Assembly (NCBI GenBank): GCA_000442125.1
Contig: KE546967.1
Coordinates: 1,116,001-1,180,000 of the forward strand
From: Opeltia flavorubescens
Lineage: Eukaryota > Ascomycota > Lecanoromycetes > Teloschistales > Teloschistaceae
Direction of reading: 5' to 3'
DNA length: 64,000 bases
Part shown: piece after piece, positions 10,132-20,967 of the stretch
How positions within the stretch are numbered: the stretch's first letter is position 1
How the letters are laid out: each line of letters begins with the position of its first letter
The notes under the pieces: generated by a model
Told to the model about the DNA's origin: nothing
What the model saw: the letters and a program-made list of their open reading frames with translations, nothing else
Databases searched by the model: none
Translations under genes and position numbers: made by a program

Positions 10132-11027
10132 ATGAGTGACTTGCATGAGAAATTGAAATATGCCACAGGCACCAGCGATGATTGGACCCGCACGCATGAT
10201 AAGTTGCAACGCAAGACCATTCAAAATCGGTTGGCTCAACGAAAACGAAGTGAGTAAACGAGATACTGTAAAAGGACGAATGACATATGTTTTCTGTTTT
10301 ATTAGGAGAGAAGGTGTTGAGGTCCAAAGGCGCATTACCTGAAGATGGGTCAAGCACACAAATTGCAAGACGTGGGAAATTTAATCGAAACGATCCTCCT
10401 GCACCGCCGTCAAACGCCGTCACAAGACATAGCGAGCCGCTGCGGTCGACAAGGCTAACGCAAGGTCTTCTGGCCAACTTACCCATGGAGGAGTTCCTGG
10501 AAGGGTCTGCGCTGACCGAACACCAATTTCTATGCCTTTCAGAGTACTCGGTACAAAGAGCCTTTGTGTGCAACGCCATTTTGCTTTCGATAGACAGATC
10601 TCTTATTGAAAGTTTCGATGGGCTTTCACCGTGGACACTCATGAATCCATTCGTGGCTCCGTCAGAATCTTTCCCAGAGTCTTTGAAACCTACACCTCTA
10701 CAGCTGCGGACCTACCATCACCCATTTCTTGATATGCTTGCGCCATCCGGCTTACGTGACAACGCCCTTCTTGCTATGCTTGACGACGACCAGGAAGATG
10801 ATTTATGCAGAAGCTTCAACCACGATGGCCTGAGAGTGTGGGGAGGTCAACCATGGTCGCCGGTAGGTTGGGAGTTTTCCCAGACATTCGTAGACCAGTG
10901 GGGGTGGTTGCTGGATGCTGCGTGCGTGGAATCCTCGAATTTCTGGAGATATGAGAGGGGTGAACCGCCGCTGAGGCTCTCGAGCGCTGTACCAGCAGTA
11001 CCTGAGGTCTTTAACATAATTGATTAA
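10132..11027 (+). CDS. bZIP-like DUF3425 transcription factor
   Basis: Two exons, 10132-10249 and 10306-11027, give 279 residues. Residues about 24-42 are a bZIP basic region with the core IQNRLAQRKRR, which contacts DNA. No heptad leucine zipper follows: the next 40 residues are Gly/Pro-rich. The C-terminal half is the fungal DUF3425 domain, from about LTQGLLANLPMEEF through LKPTPLQLRTYHHPFLD and DDLCRSFNHDGLRVWG to the usual ending ESSNFWRYERGEPPLR. Proteins of this type are expected to be nuclear and are common in Pezizomycotina; few have known targets. The intron splits the basic region at A|GA, which restores Arg40, and this supports the model. It stands alone in a gene-poor region, so neighbours give no hint of its target. 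Confidence 0.85.
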
Positions 11028-11494
11028 TCGCCGTAGATGAACATAAGTAAAATTGGAGTACTGTTTTTGAATTGTGCCGAAAGGAGCCCTGGTGATTCGG
11101 GGTATTGGTGTTATGAATGAAGTTATGCTCACTCCTCGCATAGACGAGCGCACTGACTCAGGTGGTGTGAGAGTCGCCCGGTGCTGCCATTGTAATCGCC
11201 GAATTGGACCATGTCGAATTGTGTCAGCAACTCAGCAATTGAATATTGATTGATTGCTGCAAAGAACCGCGTGGGACAATTAGGGGGTTCCAGACTTGTG
11301 AACAGGCTAACCCAAGAATGGAAGTATGACTTGATCGGGAAGTGCGAGACACTTTACCTCAAGGCCTCGGATCGCCTGCCATGGATAGATTGATAGGACA
11401 ACTTCATGTTCCGTCCACCGATCATACTATGCAACAGGTCATATTATGCAACATATATTTTCGATGAACCCTACTGCATTGCTCATGCCATACC
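11028..11494. other. Intergenic region
   Basis: About 470 bp between two plus-strand genes. It should hold the 3' UTR of the DUF3425 gene and the promoter of the next one. A short near-repeat, CAACAGGTCATATTATGCAAC with upstream ATCATACTATGCAACAGG, lies at about 11420-11452. I see no gene. Confidence 0.45.
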
Positions 11495-12541
11495 ATGAAC
11501 CATGAACCCTCCAATTCCGCCTTCGATGTGTCTTCCAGCTCCAATCACTTTCCTGGCAATGCCTCAACTGCACAGTCACCACAAGAGTCGGAGGCGACGA
11601 CGACCGCTGAACGCGCAGATTCAGTGCAGCAAGCGAAGAAAAATGTCAAACAGTACAAGATCAAGTTCCTCGACCACCTCATTCGCCAACTCGATATAGT
11701 GATATATTGCGAGCTGTCTATCCTCTACTATATGGAGTATGTATACTTGTCATTTTTCGTGCTTCGTCGACATCGAACTGATAATGAATCTCTTTCTAGC
11801 TGCTCCCTAATCTCGTTCATCGCCCGCGCCCTTAACCACTGGTTCTACTTAACCCCCAAACCCCCCCTCGTATCCCCCATCATAATCTGGAATCGGCCCC
11901 ATGTCTTCATGATATTTGCCCTCAACCTCCTGAGTATTTTCTTTCATACCATCAGCACTCCGCCGACAGCTGGGGAAGCTATGAGAGGATATATCCACGG
12001 AGGGCTGTTGATTGATTTCGTAGGGCAGAAGAGTCCGGTGCCGAGGTGGAGATTGGTGAGCTACGATATACTGGTGTTAATTTTGCAAGTGATCATGTTA
12101 GGGGTCACGGTCGAGAAAAAGAAGTTAGATACAGCCAGCAACGGGTCCGCAGGTGGTCGCGAAGGAGAAGAAGTACTGCGGCAAGACTATGACTCGGAAG
12201 AACGGGGCGTGAGGCGAAGTGAAGATGGCACAGAAGGGATTGAATTGCAGCATATAGGGCCAAGGTCGGGGAGCAGATCAGAAGACCGAGAAAGAGAAGA
12301 GTTATTAGAGGTGGGCAGGTCAACAACGTTCGAGCATCCAGGCGATGCATTCTATTCAGGACAGTACATGCTGGCAAATATACACATTATCGATACGATC
12401 CGAAATCAGTGGGCACAAAGCGGCCCGGCTGCAACAGACAACCCGGGGAACAGTTCGATGAGAGCAGCGGCTGCTGCAGAATTGGCTAGACGCCGACTAA
12501 GATTTAGGATCAGGATAGCCGGGGGAAACTACGGCTCATGA
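11495..12541 (+). CDS. DUF1746 multi-pass membrane protein, Dsc4-like candidate
   Basis: Two exons, 11495-11736 and 11800-12541, give 327 residues. After a Ser/Gln-rich cytosolic start comes the DUF1746 core: LDHLIRQLDIVIYCELSILYYMD, then CSLISFIARALNHWFYLTP, then hydrophobic segments around VFMIFALNLLSIFF and YDILVLILQVIMLG. I recall this domain in fission yeast Dsc4, a membrane subunit of the Golgi/endosome Dsc ubiquitin ligase that activates SREBP, and in yeast Gld1/Vld1; that assignment is from memory and moderate. The C-terminal third is acidic and charged, ending in an Arg-rich stretch. The 63-nt intron has no stop and is a multiple of three, so unspliced mRNA would read through; splicing gives the conserved YYMDCS junction. 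Confidence 0.75.
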   Translation: MNHEPSNSAFDVSSSSNHFPGNASTAQSPQESEATTTAERADSVQQAKKNVKQYKIKFLDHLIRQLDIVIYCELSILYYMEYVYLSFFVLRRHRTDNESLSSCSLISFIARALNHWFYLTPKPPLVSPIIIWNRPHVFMIFALNLLSIFFHTISTPPTAGEAMRGYIHGGLLIDFVGQKSPVPRWRLVSYDILVLILQVIMLGVTVEKKKLDTASNGSAGGREGEEVLRQDYDSEERGVRRSEDGTEGIELQHIGPRSGSRSEDREREELLEVGRSTTFEHPGDAFYSGQYMLANIHIIDTIRNQWAQSGPAATDNPGNSSMRAAAAAELARRRLRFRIRIAGGNYGS

Positions 12542-12971
12542 GCGAGAAAGGTGTAAATCACAAATCTCTAATCATTAGCGAGGCGTTCTGGATTTTTCAA
12601 CTTCCGAATTAGACGGCGATGGCATACCGTATCGAATATCTCACAGTTTTGATAGAAAATAGTATTGGTCGGCAGGCACACTGGATATTGCCATACTCGT
12701 TGCAAGGACATATTGACAATCCTATAAAATCAACGCAGTCCAGACTGATCGACCAACTTTTCTAAATTTCTTTTAATTCATGGGAAAAGAAGCAGTGTCT
12801 CTTCTTCTTCACAGCGCATCAATGATATTCAAGACATTCCGGCTATCAAATATTTTCAGGGACAAAGAGTTACTTCTTTCATCAGATGCAATCCACGACG
12901 GCATAGAAATTCCCAACCCTCCGCATTCCACCATCGCAATGCGAATCTCCCCCTAAGGTAATGAAATAGAG
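12542..12971. other. Convergent intergenic region
   Basis: About 430 bp between the ends of the DUF1746 gene (+) and the Ppe1 gene (-). It is AT-leaning and fits two 3' UTRs. I see no gene. Confidence 0.5.
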
Positions 12972-14566
12972 TCAAGGTTTTTGCTGTAGTAATTCTCCTA
13001 CTTTAGGTGGCAAAACTAATGCACTTCTGTCGTTTCTCCGGTAGAAATCTGCAATGACCATAGCGGTTTTTGCAGGCTGGTCCTCTTGTATGAAGTGTCC
13101 AGCATCAGGGAAAACTTGCAACTGATATTTCCCTATTGAAATGAGACATATAAGCTTTGCGCACGTTCAACAGACAATAGAGCAATGAAGGGACGGCAAC
13201 GACCTTGCATTTGACCGATCATAAGCTCTTTGTCCAGGCGATCGGTGCCAGCCAGGATCAGTAGCTTTCCGCCGTTCGCTTCCAGAAACTTCTTGCTGAG
13301 CCCTGTGAACCAATTTTCCCAGTAAAATTCTGTTGCTGAGAGGTCGGTACGCCATATCCAGGGCCCGGAGTCTCGAGGGGATATGCTCGTGTCACGGTCT
13401 CGGCATAGTAGTGATGGGACCGACACGCGAGCGGCGGTACTATTCCGTAGGGTGCGAGAGCGGGTACTATTCATCATATTAACCTCCATTTGGCGTGGGA
13501 TCTATTCCTAAAACTTACTGCCACTCAACACCAGATGCAAGTGACGAGAAGCGTTGTGGTCTTGTCGCGAGGTATGAATTCATCTTTTGCAATGCCTCGA
13601 TAGCGGAGCCTACCATGATATCAGACCAAAGCGTAAGTGGATTAGACATCAGCAGAGTACTCCGTTTCCTTACCCTCTACGACATCGAGCACAGCGTAAC
13701 CGAGCACGGAAGTTCCCAAAGTGCCCTTCAGTGCGACGTCCGTCACGATAGGTCCACCGAGGCTGTGCCCTACGAGAACGATCTTAGGTAGCTGAGGCCA
13801 ATCCAACCTAGCCTGAAATAACTTGACGGCATCTGCAAGATCGGAGCTCAAAGCTTTGAGGCTCAAATCGTGAGGTGCTCCTTTAACCTGTCCGTTTGGG
13901 GTCTTGACGACGGTTTCGCCGTGTCCGCGAGCTTCAAATGATAATACACCAGCATTCGGCAACGCTTTGCGCAGCTCCGCAGCGAATAGAGCGAAAGATA
14001 ATCCCGAGGAGCCAGCTCCATGGTGCAAGACGAAAAGAGGTCCTTTTTCAGCTGGTAGTATGACATAGACATGATGAATCACCGTCTCATCAGGGCGCAC
14101 GTTCTCCAAGTAGTACTCTTGAGCGAAGTAGTCGGTCCAGGGTATTGGATCAAAAGCCTTCTTGCCCGGACCCGAGCTGAGAGAATGCACATGAAATCAG
14201 ACAAGCGATCAGTAGGAAGCAAGTAATCGTCAGAACTATAAGAAAAGGAGATTGATAGGAAAGCGGGGTATCAAGCTTCATGGCCGAGCGTTGAGTGAAT
14301 CAAGCGAAAAGAGATAAGACGAACCCGATGGGTCGAGCAAAGAGATGCTTACTGTTGGGTCTGATAGTGCCTGTTGATGAAGCCGAGGAAGCCGAAGATG
14401 CGGACGAAGAATCCTCCTCCTGTTCAGATTCTGGTAATGGCTGGATTTCATCTTCCTCTTCTCCCGCGTATTCGTCCTCTTCCACCAAGGCAGCTGGAGG
14501 AAGTGGAGGTTCAACCGGAAACCTAGCAAGCTTCGCTTTGGCGAAAGATTTCTGAAAGTCACTCAT
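12972..14566 (-). CDS. PPE1: Protein phosphatase methylesterase 1
   Basis: Alpha/beta hydrolase that removes the methyl ester from the C-terminal leucine of the PP2A catalytic subunit. Five exons: 14566-14325, 14176-13674, 13609-13519, 13466-13204 and 13132-12972, giving 419 residues. The family N-terminus MSDFQKSFAKAKLARFP is followed by an acidic Ser/Ala stretch, SSSASSASSASSTGT, and LFARP. The oxyanion region is HHGAGSSGLSF, the nucleophile lies in VGHSLGG, and the catalytic His in FPDAGHFIQEDQP. The segment GPWIWRTDLSATEFYWENWF is also typical of fungal Ppe1. A second ATG directly upstream (14569) is in frame. The exon 4 donor (G|GTCGTT) is weak, but the join GQMQ|GKYQLQVF matches the family. 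It shares an upstream region with the divergent DUF2417 gene. Confidence 0.92.
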
Positions 14567-14569
14567 CAT

Positions 14570-15011
14570 GCATAATTCAAGCGAGTCCGGAATTTTTCTT
14601 AGGGCCGTTGAGCTTTTGGCGCCTGTCACATGGCCTTTCCAATGATGCTTCCATGTTGATGTGTCGATCCAGACGCCAATCGGTGCAAGCGATGCATAAC
14701 GCAGGGAAGGAGCGATCTACGTCACGAACCGCTTGTATGGCTTGGCAGAAAAGTGGGACGACGAACCCTTGGAATCGAGTTATCGGCCTTTTTTCCATGC
14801 CAGTGACATCTTCCCACTTCTTCACACCATAACAGCATAATAGCTTTTCCCCAGGAATCTGTATTTTCTTGAGCAAATGCGAGCTCAGACATGAAGCGCT
14901 GACTTTGCTGCCATCTAAATCAACAGCTTCATCGCCTTCGCGCAGGCTGCTGTTTGTCTCAGATCTTGCGTGTGCTTTACTGTTGCCTCAATTACTCCAA
15001 AAAAACCGAAA
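14570..15011. other. Divergent promoter region
   Basis: About 440 bp between the starts of PPE1 (-) and the DUF2417 gene (+). Open stretches here have no recognised products and are probably leader sequence. Confidence 0.45.
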
Positions 15012-16659
15012 ATGGTCTCCTTATGGGGTTCAAAAGACGGAGGTGAACGGCAGCATGAGAATGGTGATGACAATGAAGAGGATACTCGACAACAACATCG
15101 CCAGAGCCGCGAAGCAGATGAGCGAACGAGGCTACTACCCCCAAACAACGACGGCTATCTTGACCCCGATGATCCTGCTGTCAGTTTTCCCTCTTGTCCC
15201 ACCAGGTGCAGTGTATGCTAATGTTATTACCCTGTAGGTCAGTCCTTATAATCTTTTTTCCGTGAGAGCTGTCCGCTATGTCAGCGTCCTCTTTCTGATC
15301 GTTACATTTCTTTGGTGGGTATTGTTGCTGGTATCCATTTTTGTTAGTCCACCCACGATGCATTCACGTGGCTCTGGCTTCTTCGATTTCTCCTTCACCA
15401 CGCTCACAGCCGGCAATCTACTAATCGGTCTCCTGTTCTTTTCTACTCCCTCAAGGGCAATGGAAATATCGAGTCTCATCATTGCAGCGTTCTTATTGTT
15501 GGATATGATCATAGTACTTGCCGTGCAACGGCTCCGCAGTGAAGAGGGCTGGGTTGGTATCACCTCTGTCATTTGGGCTACAGCGATGGCCCTCTACAAC
15601 GTCATGTCAGATCGTGTCGTTGCCTGGGGAAAGAAGGAAGAGGAAGAACGCCTCACCGGTCGCAAAGAGACTCGCCGCACTCTCCGCGAATGGTGTGCTG
15701 TTCTAACAGCAACAGTCATCATGGTCGTTATGATCATCATCACTATTCTTTTGACTGCAACTCTCATCCTTCGCTCACGAGACGCATCCTTGAAGCCTCC
15801 AGGGGAAAGGTACTTCGTCGACGGTGATAAATACAAGCTACACGTTGCCTGTGTTGGGAACATCACCTACGGCGCCCATGGTAAACGCAGTCCGACTGTC
15901 CTGGTCGAGGCTGGGGAGTATCCATTCGAGGATACAATGGATGACTGGATCTACAATTCGTACAAGAACGGTACAATCAATCGTTATTGCTACTATGACC
16001 GACCCGGATTCGCCTGGTCCGACAATGCCCCGTCTCCACATTCAGCTGGCATGACATCTGATGCTCTATCGGAGGCCCTTGCCAAGGCCGGAGAAGAAGG
16101 TCCCTGGGTTCTTGTGTCTGCCGGTGTGGGCAGCATATACAGCCGCATCTTCTCTAGTAGACATGTGCGTGACGTACACGGTCTTTTCTTGATCGACGGG
16201 TTGCATGAAGATCTTCTTCATCGAATTGCAAGCCCATCACGGGGTTTCATCCTATGGGCTCGGGGTGTGATTTCGCCCCTCGGCTACGACCGTCTCCTAG
16301 GAGCTTTGTTCAAGGGCCGCACCAGAGAAGACAGGGTATACGGTAAATCTGCATACCAAGCTGGAAAATTCATCAAGGCCAAGTTGCAAGAAAATTTAGT
16401 CGCCGATTCACTTACCAAGAACGAAGTATCCCAAGCGCGAAACATTCAGACCCCGAATACTCCACTTGTGGTTGTGAGCTCCGGGATTGAGGTGCGCAAG
16501 GATAACGAGTGGGAGCGAAAGCAACAAGACCTGACCCACATAACTGATAACCTACTATCGTGGGATGTTGTCAACAAAGCCCCTCACCGGGTCTGGTTGA
16601 CACATGAAGGTCGCACGCTTTTGGAAAAGCGACTAGGCGAACTTGTCCGAGCAAAATAG
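15012..16659 (+). CDS. DUF2417 multi-pass membrane protein with hydrolase-like domain
   Basis: Two exons, 15012-15179 and 15238-16659, give 529 residues. The N-terminus holds an acidic stretch and the family motif DERTRLLPPNNDGYLDPDDPAVS. The intron falls within PAVSPYNLFSVRAVRY. About four membrane segments follow, the first VLFLIVTFLWWVLLLVSIFV and the last VLTATVIMVVMIIITILLTA. The C-terminal half resembles an alpha/beta hydrolase, with VLVEAGEYPFEDTMDDWIYN and YCYYDRPGFAWSDNAPSPHSAG. At the expected nucleophile elbow the sequence is LVSAGVGSIYSRIF, which does not read GxSxG, so activity is doubtful. The family is fungal and uncharacterised as far as I know. Both ends of the exon join begin with GTCAGT; the chosen join keeps the frame. 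Confidence 0.83.
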
Positions 16660-17093
16660 AAGGTCAAATGGATCGCTTGGGGGAGATTGATGAAACGAAG
16701 ACGAGTATATATACATCTATTCATGCTTCTTGTATGCCCTTGTGTCCCTTTCTTGTACCTTTTGTCATTATTGGGTGGCAGTGAAACATGAAAAACTATG
16801 GCTGGGGCGTTGGAGGCATTTGGGCTTCAACTTCGGAGTGTATTAGTTGCAATAATATGGAATGTTCTTCCCAGACGAAATCAAGTCATTTGCTCTTGAA
16901 GTGAACATTCATCGCTCCGTGCAGAGTCAGATGAATTGTTTGCAGGAGGTATCCTTGAATGATCTTGCTCCATTATGCGGCAAGATCCAGGATCAGGGCT
17001 TATAAAAAAGGCGCAATGGGTATACATTCGCAAGAAAACATCATTTAGAAAATTTTGATACTGGTGGTACTCTTCGAAGATTGTAATGATTCG
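16660..17093. other. Convergent intergenic region
   Basis: About 430 bp between the ends of the DUF2417 gene (+) and SEC66 (-). It fits two 3' UTRs; no gene seen. Confidence 0.5.
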
Positions 17094-17949
17094 TCATTTT
17101 TTCCCTTTTCGCTTCTTTCCCGCGCCTTTCGAACCAGTTGATGCCCCTGATGCGGCAGGGCCACCCCCCTCGACTAGCACAGCATCTTCATCGCTTCCAA
17201 TTCTATCTGTACCTGACACTGGAGTAAGCTTCGAATTCTCTTTCTCGTCTTCGCCTAATTCCTTCATAAAATCCGCTTGTATGGCTGCTTTCTCCTGATC
17301 CCACCACTCGCGATCCCTTTTCCCCTTCGCCTGGATTTCGCTAAGCTTGGCTCGGAGTGCGGCGTTGTGGTGCATCTCGTTGGCGCTTTGAAAGATTGTC
17401 TGGCCCCAGTTGGCTTGGAGCGCGTTTGCCTATGTTCTCAACGATCAGATTATGCTAACAGTTATCTACCACATGGGCTGCTGCACCTCTTCCACCACGT
17501 CTCTCAACTCTACCTCGATCTCTTTCTCTGCCCGCAGATACCTTTGCCATAAATCATCGCCTACGCTTCCTCGCTGTAGCAGATTGCTGAGAGCTTGCTT
17601 TGCGTTCCTGACTTCTAGGATGCGCTTGATGTCTTCGTTTGCGCGCTGAAGTAGCGCGGCTTTCAGGATGCCGTCGGGCACTGCTGGGGGTTTGTCTTTC
17701 CCGGGCTCAGGTTCGAGATGAAGGAGAGAGAGGTAAATATCACGCTGTAAATGGGACGGAAACCATGGCTCGAGGGATAACGACTTTGCTAGATGGTATT
17801 CAGCTTACGGAACAGCTAGTGTATGATGCCCCTCGGGAAGAAGACCTACCGGCTTTCCGTTTACTATTAAGTGACGAGAAAATTGCTAATGATCCGACTA
17901 GTATACCTAGGTACGCAAAAGGTATTGAAAGGCTGACCCAATCGACCAT
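17094..17949 (-). CDS. SEC66: Sec66/Sec71 subunit of the Sec63 translocation complex
   Basis: Non-essential subunit of the Sec62/63 complex that aids post-translational import into the ER. Three exons: 17949-17850, 17788-17487 and 17429-17094, giving 245 residues. The start MVDWVSLSIPFAYLGILVGS is a single N-terminal membrane anchor. The soluble domain has PWFPSHLQRDIYLSLLHLEP, PDGILKAALLQRANEDI and LLQRGSVGDDLWQRYLRAEKE, the Sec66 core (compare LKAALLNRGAE and GSIGEDYWKR in yeast Sec66). The tail NWGQTIFQSANEMHHN leads into a charged, Lys/Gly-rich end. The second intron uses GAG|GTGCAG; the alternative donor in the same area would break the frame. It runs divergently from NPL4, another ER-linked gene. 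Confidence 0.9.
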
Positions 17950-18405
17950 GGCGGGCAATCAAAATTTCAAGAAGCGAGAAGTCTAGTATAATGTATGTAT
18001 GGTTGAGACTCCGTTCATGTATCTTTCATTGGATTTGAATTAGGCTGGATCATGTCTCCCCGAATTTTGTACTCCAGGAAAGACTTGATGATGTTGTCTG
18101 CTGTTAAGTTAGGGTAATCGGATATGAGAGTGGAAAGGAAAGGACAACGTTCCGTCAAATTTCTATTTCCGGATATCCACCTACTGGGGTTATAGGGCTG
18201 CATCAGAGGATCGCCAGCAGGGGTTTCCTCGGGAGTAGCCGTTGGATTTTGCCGACGCTTCGTCATCTTCGACAATAATGATAGCCTATGTACTGTCTGA
18301 CGGATAGGGAATTTCCACCTTCTGATGGATCATTCAATACTGCTACCTCCGAGTAAGCTTCTCTGAAAACCGGTCTCACACACACTTCCTCCAAAAGGCT
18401 CCACA
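17950..18405. other. Divergent region between SEC66 and NPL4
   Basis: About 455 bp that should contain both promoters. It also holds the low-confidence minus-strand reading frame listed separately at 18015-18266. Confidence 0.4.
18015..18266 (-). CDS. Hypothetical small protein (doubtful)
   Basis: An open frame of 83 codons from ATG 18266, beginning MTKRRQNPTATPEETPAG and hydrophilic throughout. I do not recognise it. An alternative reading removes an intron-like stretch ending CCCTAACTTAACAG, which has a good branch-site shape but only a weak donor (GTTGTC). It lies within the SEC66-NPL4 divergent promoter region, which argues against a gene. Expression or conservation in relatives would decide. 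Confidence 0.28.
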   Translation of the reverse strand: MTKRRQNPTATPEETPAGDPLMQPYNPSRWISGNRNLTERCPFLSTLISDYPNLTADNIIKSFLEYKIRGDMIQPNSNPMKDT

Positions 18406-20462
18406 ATGTCGTCGAGGCCGATTCTTCTCCGTTTCGAAAGCAAGAACGGCCAGTTTCGACTTACAGTAAATCCCACCGATCAATTTCCTTCCCTGCTCTC
18501 AAAGGTATGTTGGATGATTTTGCTGTATCATTTGGTAAAGACGTGACTAAGTTACAACGATTGTCTAGATTCTCGATTGTCTGCCGAAGGACGTCGACTC
18601 TCGAACATTAACCTTGTCTAACAAACCCCACGGCGGCGAAGATCGACTTCTGACTTCTCTCGGCGGCGTCGCGATAGAAAGAGTTGGTCTCAAGCATGGC
18701 GACAAGCTCTACGTTAAATACAAAGAGCAGCCGCATATTAATGGCAGCTCAGTAGCTCCGGCGGCTACCCCTTCCCAGCCATATAACTCGTCAAATCGGC
18801 TCAACGGAGCTCCCATCCTCCCTACTGAAGAGTTACCAATCGCTCCATTGCCTCAAGTATCACCTACAGTCAGGATCAAGGATCCATGGGAGGTCGTCCA
18901 GCAATCGCCACTTGATGATCGGCTGGATAAAAAGGATGGCAAGATCCCACGGTCATTGGACCACAAAATGTGCAGACATGGACCTAAAGGGATGTGCGAT
19001 TATTGTATGCCGCTTGAGCCTTACTCTCCTAAGTACCTTGAGGAGAAAAAGATCAAACACCTCTCCTTCCATTCTCATTTGCGGAAAATCAACTCTGCAA
19101 CCAACAAACCCGAGCTTAAGTCCTCTTATATGCCGCCTCTTACTGAGCCATACTACAGAGTAAAGCCAGACTGCCCATCGGGCCATCCCCAGTGGCCTGA
19201 CGGCATATGTACCAAATGCCAACCAAGCGCCATCACGCTACAACCACAACCCTTTAGGATGGTGGACCACGTAGAGTTTGCATCGCCATCTCTCATAGAC
19301 TCATTTCTAAACTTCTGGAGAATAGGTGGGGCGCAGCGGATTGGATTTCTTTATGGCCGTTACGAAGAATACACAGAAGTCCCTTTAGGCATCAAGGCTG
19401 TTGTCGAAGCCATCTATGAGCCACCACAGATTGATGAGATTGACGGTTGTACCTTGAACGATTGGGAGAACCAGAAGGATGTTGACGAAGTTGCACGTCT
19501 CTGCGGCTTGCAGAAGGTTGGTGTTATCTTCACCGATCTGATCGACGCTGGTGCTGGAGATGGTTCTGTTGTATGCAAACGACATATCGACTCTTATTTC
19601 TTATCATCATTAGAGGTCATCTTTTCAGCAAGACTTCAGGCACAAAATCCGAAAGCTACCAAATGGAGTGATACAGGTCGTTTTGGCTCAGATTTTGTTA
19701 CTTGTGTTGTTAGCGGAGATGAGAATGGTGGTATATCCATCTCGTCTTTCCAGGTCTCAAACTCTGCAGTGGAAATGGTCCGAGCAGATATCATCGAGCC
19801 ATCGGCGGATCCTACCGTGATGCTGGTGCAGGGGATGGAAGAGGAGGAGGGTTCTGAGAACAGGACACGATACATCCCGGAGGTTTTCTATCGACGGATC
19901 AACGAATACGGTGCTAGTGTGCAGGAGAATGCAAAACCAAGCTTCCCCGTCGAATACCTTTACGTCACTCTGACTCACGGTTTCCCGAAGGAATCAGTCA
20001 ACATTTTCAATGCTTCAGACTTTCCCATAGAGAATCGGGAAGTGATAGGGGAAGGACAGGAGCTCAGGAACGTTGCAAAAAAACTCGGTGTGAGCGGGGG
20101 AAAAATTCAAGGCGAGGAAGGCGTTAGATCTGTTGCAGATTTCCATCTCCTATGCTTCCTGCATGGTATAGGCGTCCTGAGCAAGGTATGTATCATGAGC
20201 CCGGTGGAATACATGCAAAGCCTCTAATCAGTCTGCAACCTTGTAGGAAGAGGAATCACTTCTTTGTCATGTTGCACGGAGTCATGACTTAGCTGAAGGG
20301 TTTCAACTGTTGAATACCCCCGGATGGGCAACCCTGCTGGCCATCCTGCAAGAAAGCAGTAAGCACCGCCCCCCGAAGCGTCCTTCGCCTGCGAATTTTC
20401 AAGCAGATTTCGAAGATGGTGAACAGCTTGCTAAAAGGTTCAAGGGAGCTAGCCTAAGATGA
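18406..20462 (+). CDS. NPL4: Npl4, cofactor of Cdc48/p97
   Basis: Npl4 pairs with Ufd1 to recruit ubiquitinated substrates to the Cdc48 ATPase in ER-associated degradation and membrane-bound factor release. Three exons, 18406-18504, 18569-20185 and 20247-20462, give 643 residues. Residues 1-80 (start [17 protein letters not shown]) form the UBX-like domain that binds Cdc48. The zinc-finger segment is [19 protein letters not shown], and a second Cys pair lies in [18 protein letters not shown]. The large MPN-like domain starts near [23 protein letters not shown] and includes [18 protein letters not shown]. The end [20 protein letters not shown] is typical of fungal Npl4. No C-terminal NZF finger is present, as usual in fungi. 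Joins preserve frame at both introns. Confidence 0.95.
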
Positions 20463-20967
20463 ATCGCTACTATCTTGAAGGACAACCGGCTTTTCTCCAT
20501 AGCAGCACAACCGGCTGTACAGTCATTTAGCGAGGTTCCGGTTGCATTGCGAGGCGTACGATTTTGGGAATGCATATTATCAGCTTTTTCTAGCCTTTTT
20601 TTAAAAATGGAAATGCAAACCTCTACAGCTTAAGACCTGAATTCTTTGTTGTTATTTGCATTAAGGCTTATCTTTCTCTCTAAAGCAGTTGGTCACGTGT
20701 GTGTATGTTATGACTATGTTAGCTGCCAAATACCTATATTGGTGAATAGATGTAATAACATGTCACTAAGCTGTTAGTAGCATTTCCAAAGTGTGCAGCA
20801 AACGCAAACTCACGGTCTCCCTCTCTCGATATCTCTCGAAGACAGAAAGAGATTCGAATGTTTGGATATCTTATCATGATAAGATCAGAATAAGGATAAA
20901 AGAAGCCTTGCTTAACCTCAGAAACTCCAGCGCTATCCATGCTGCACCTTGAACCATCCGCCTAATC
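20463..20967. other. Intergenic region
   Basis: About 505 bp between NPL4 and the GPATCH11-like gene, both on the plus strand. It contains a CACGTG at 20694-20699 and AT-rich runs; no gene seen. Confidence 0.45.
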
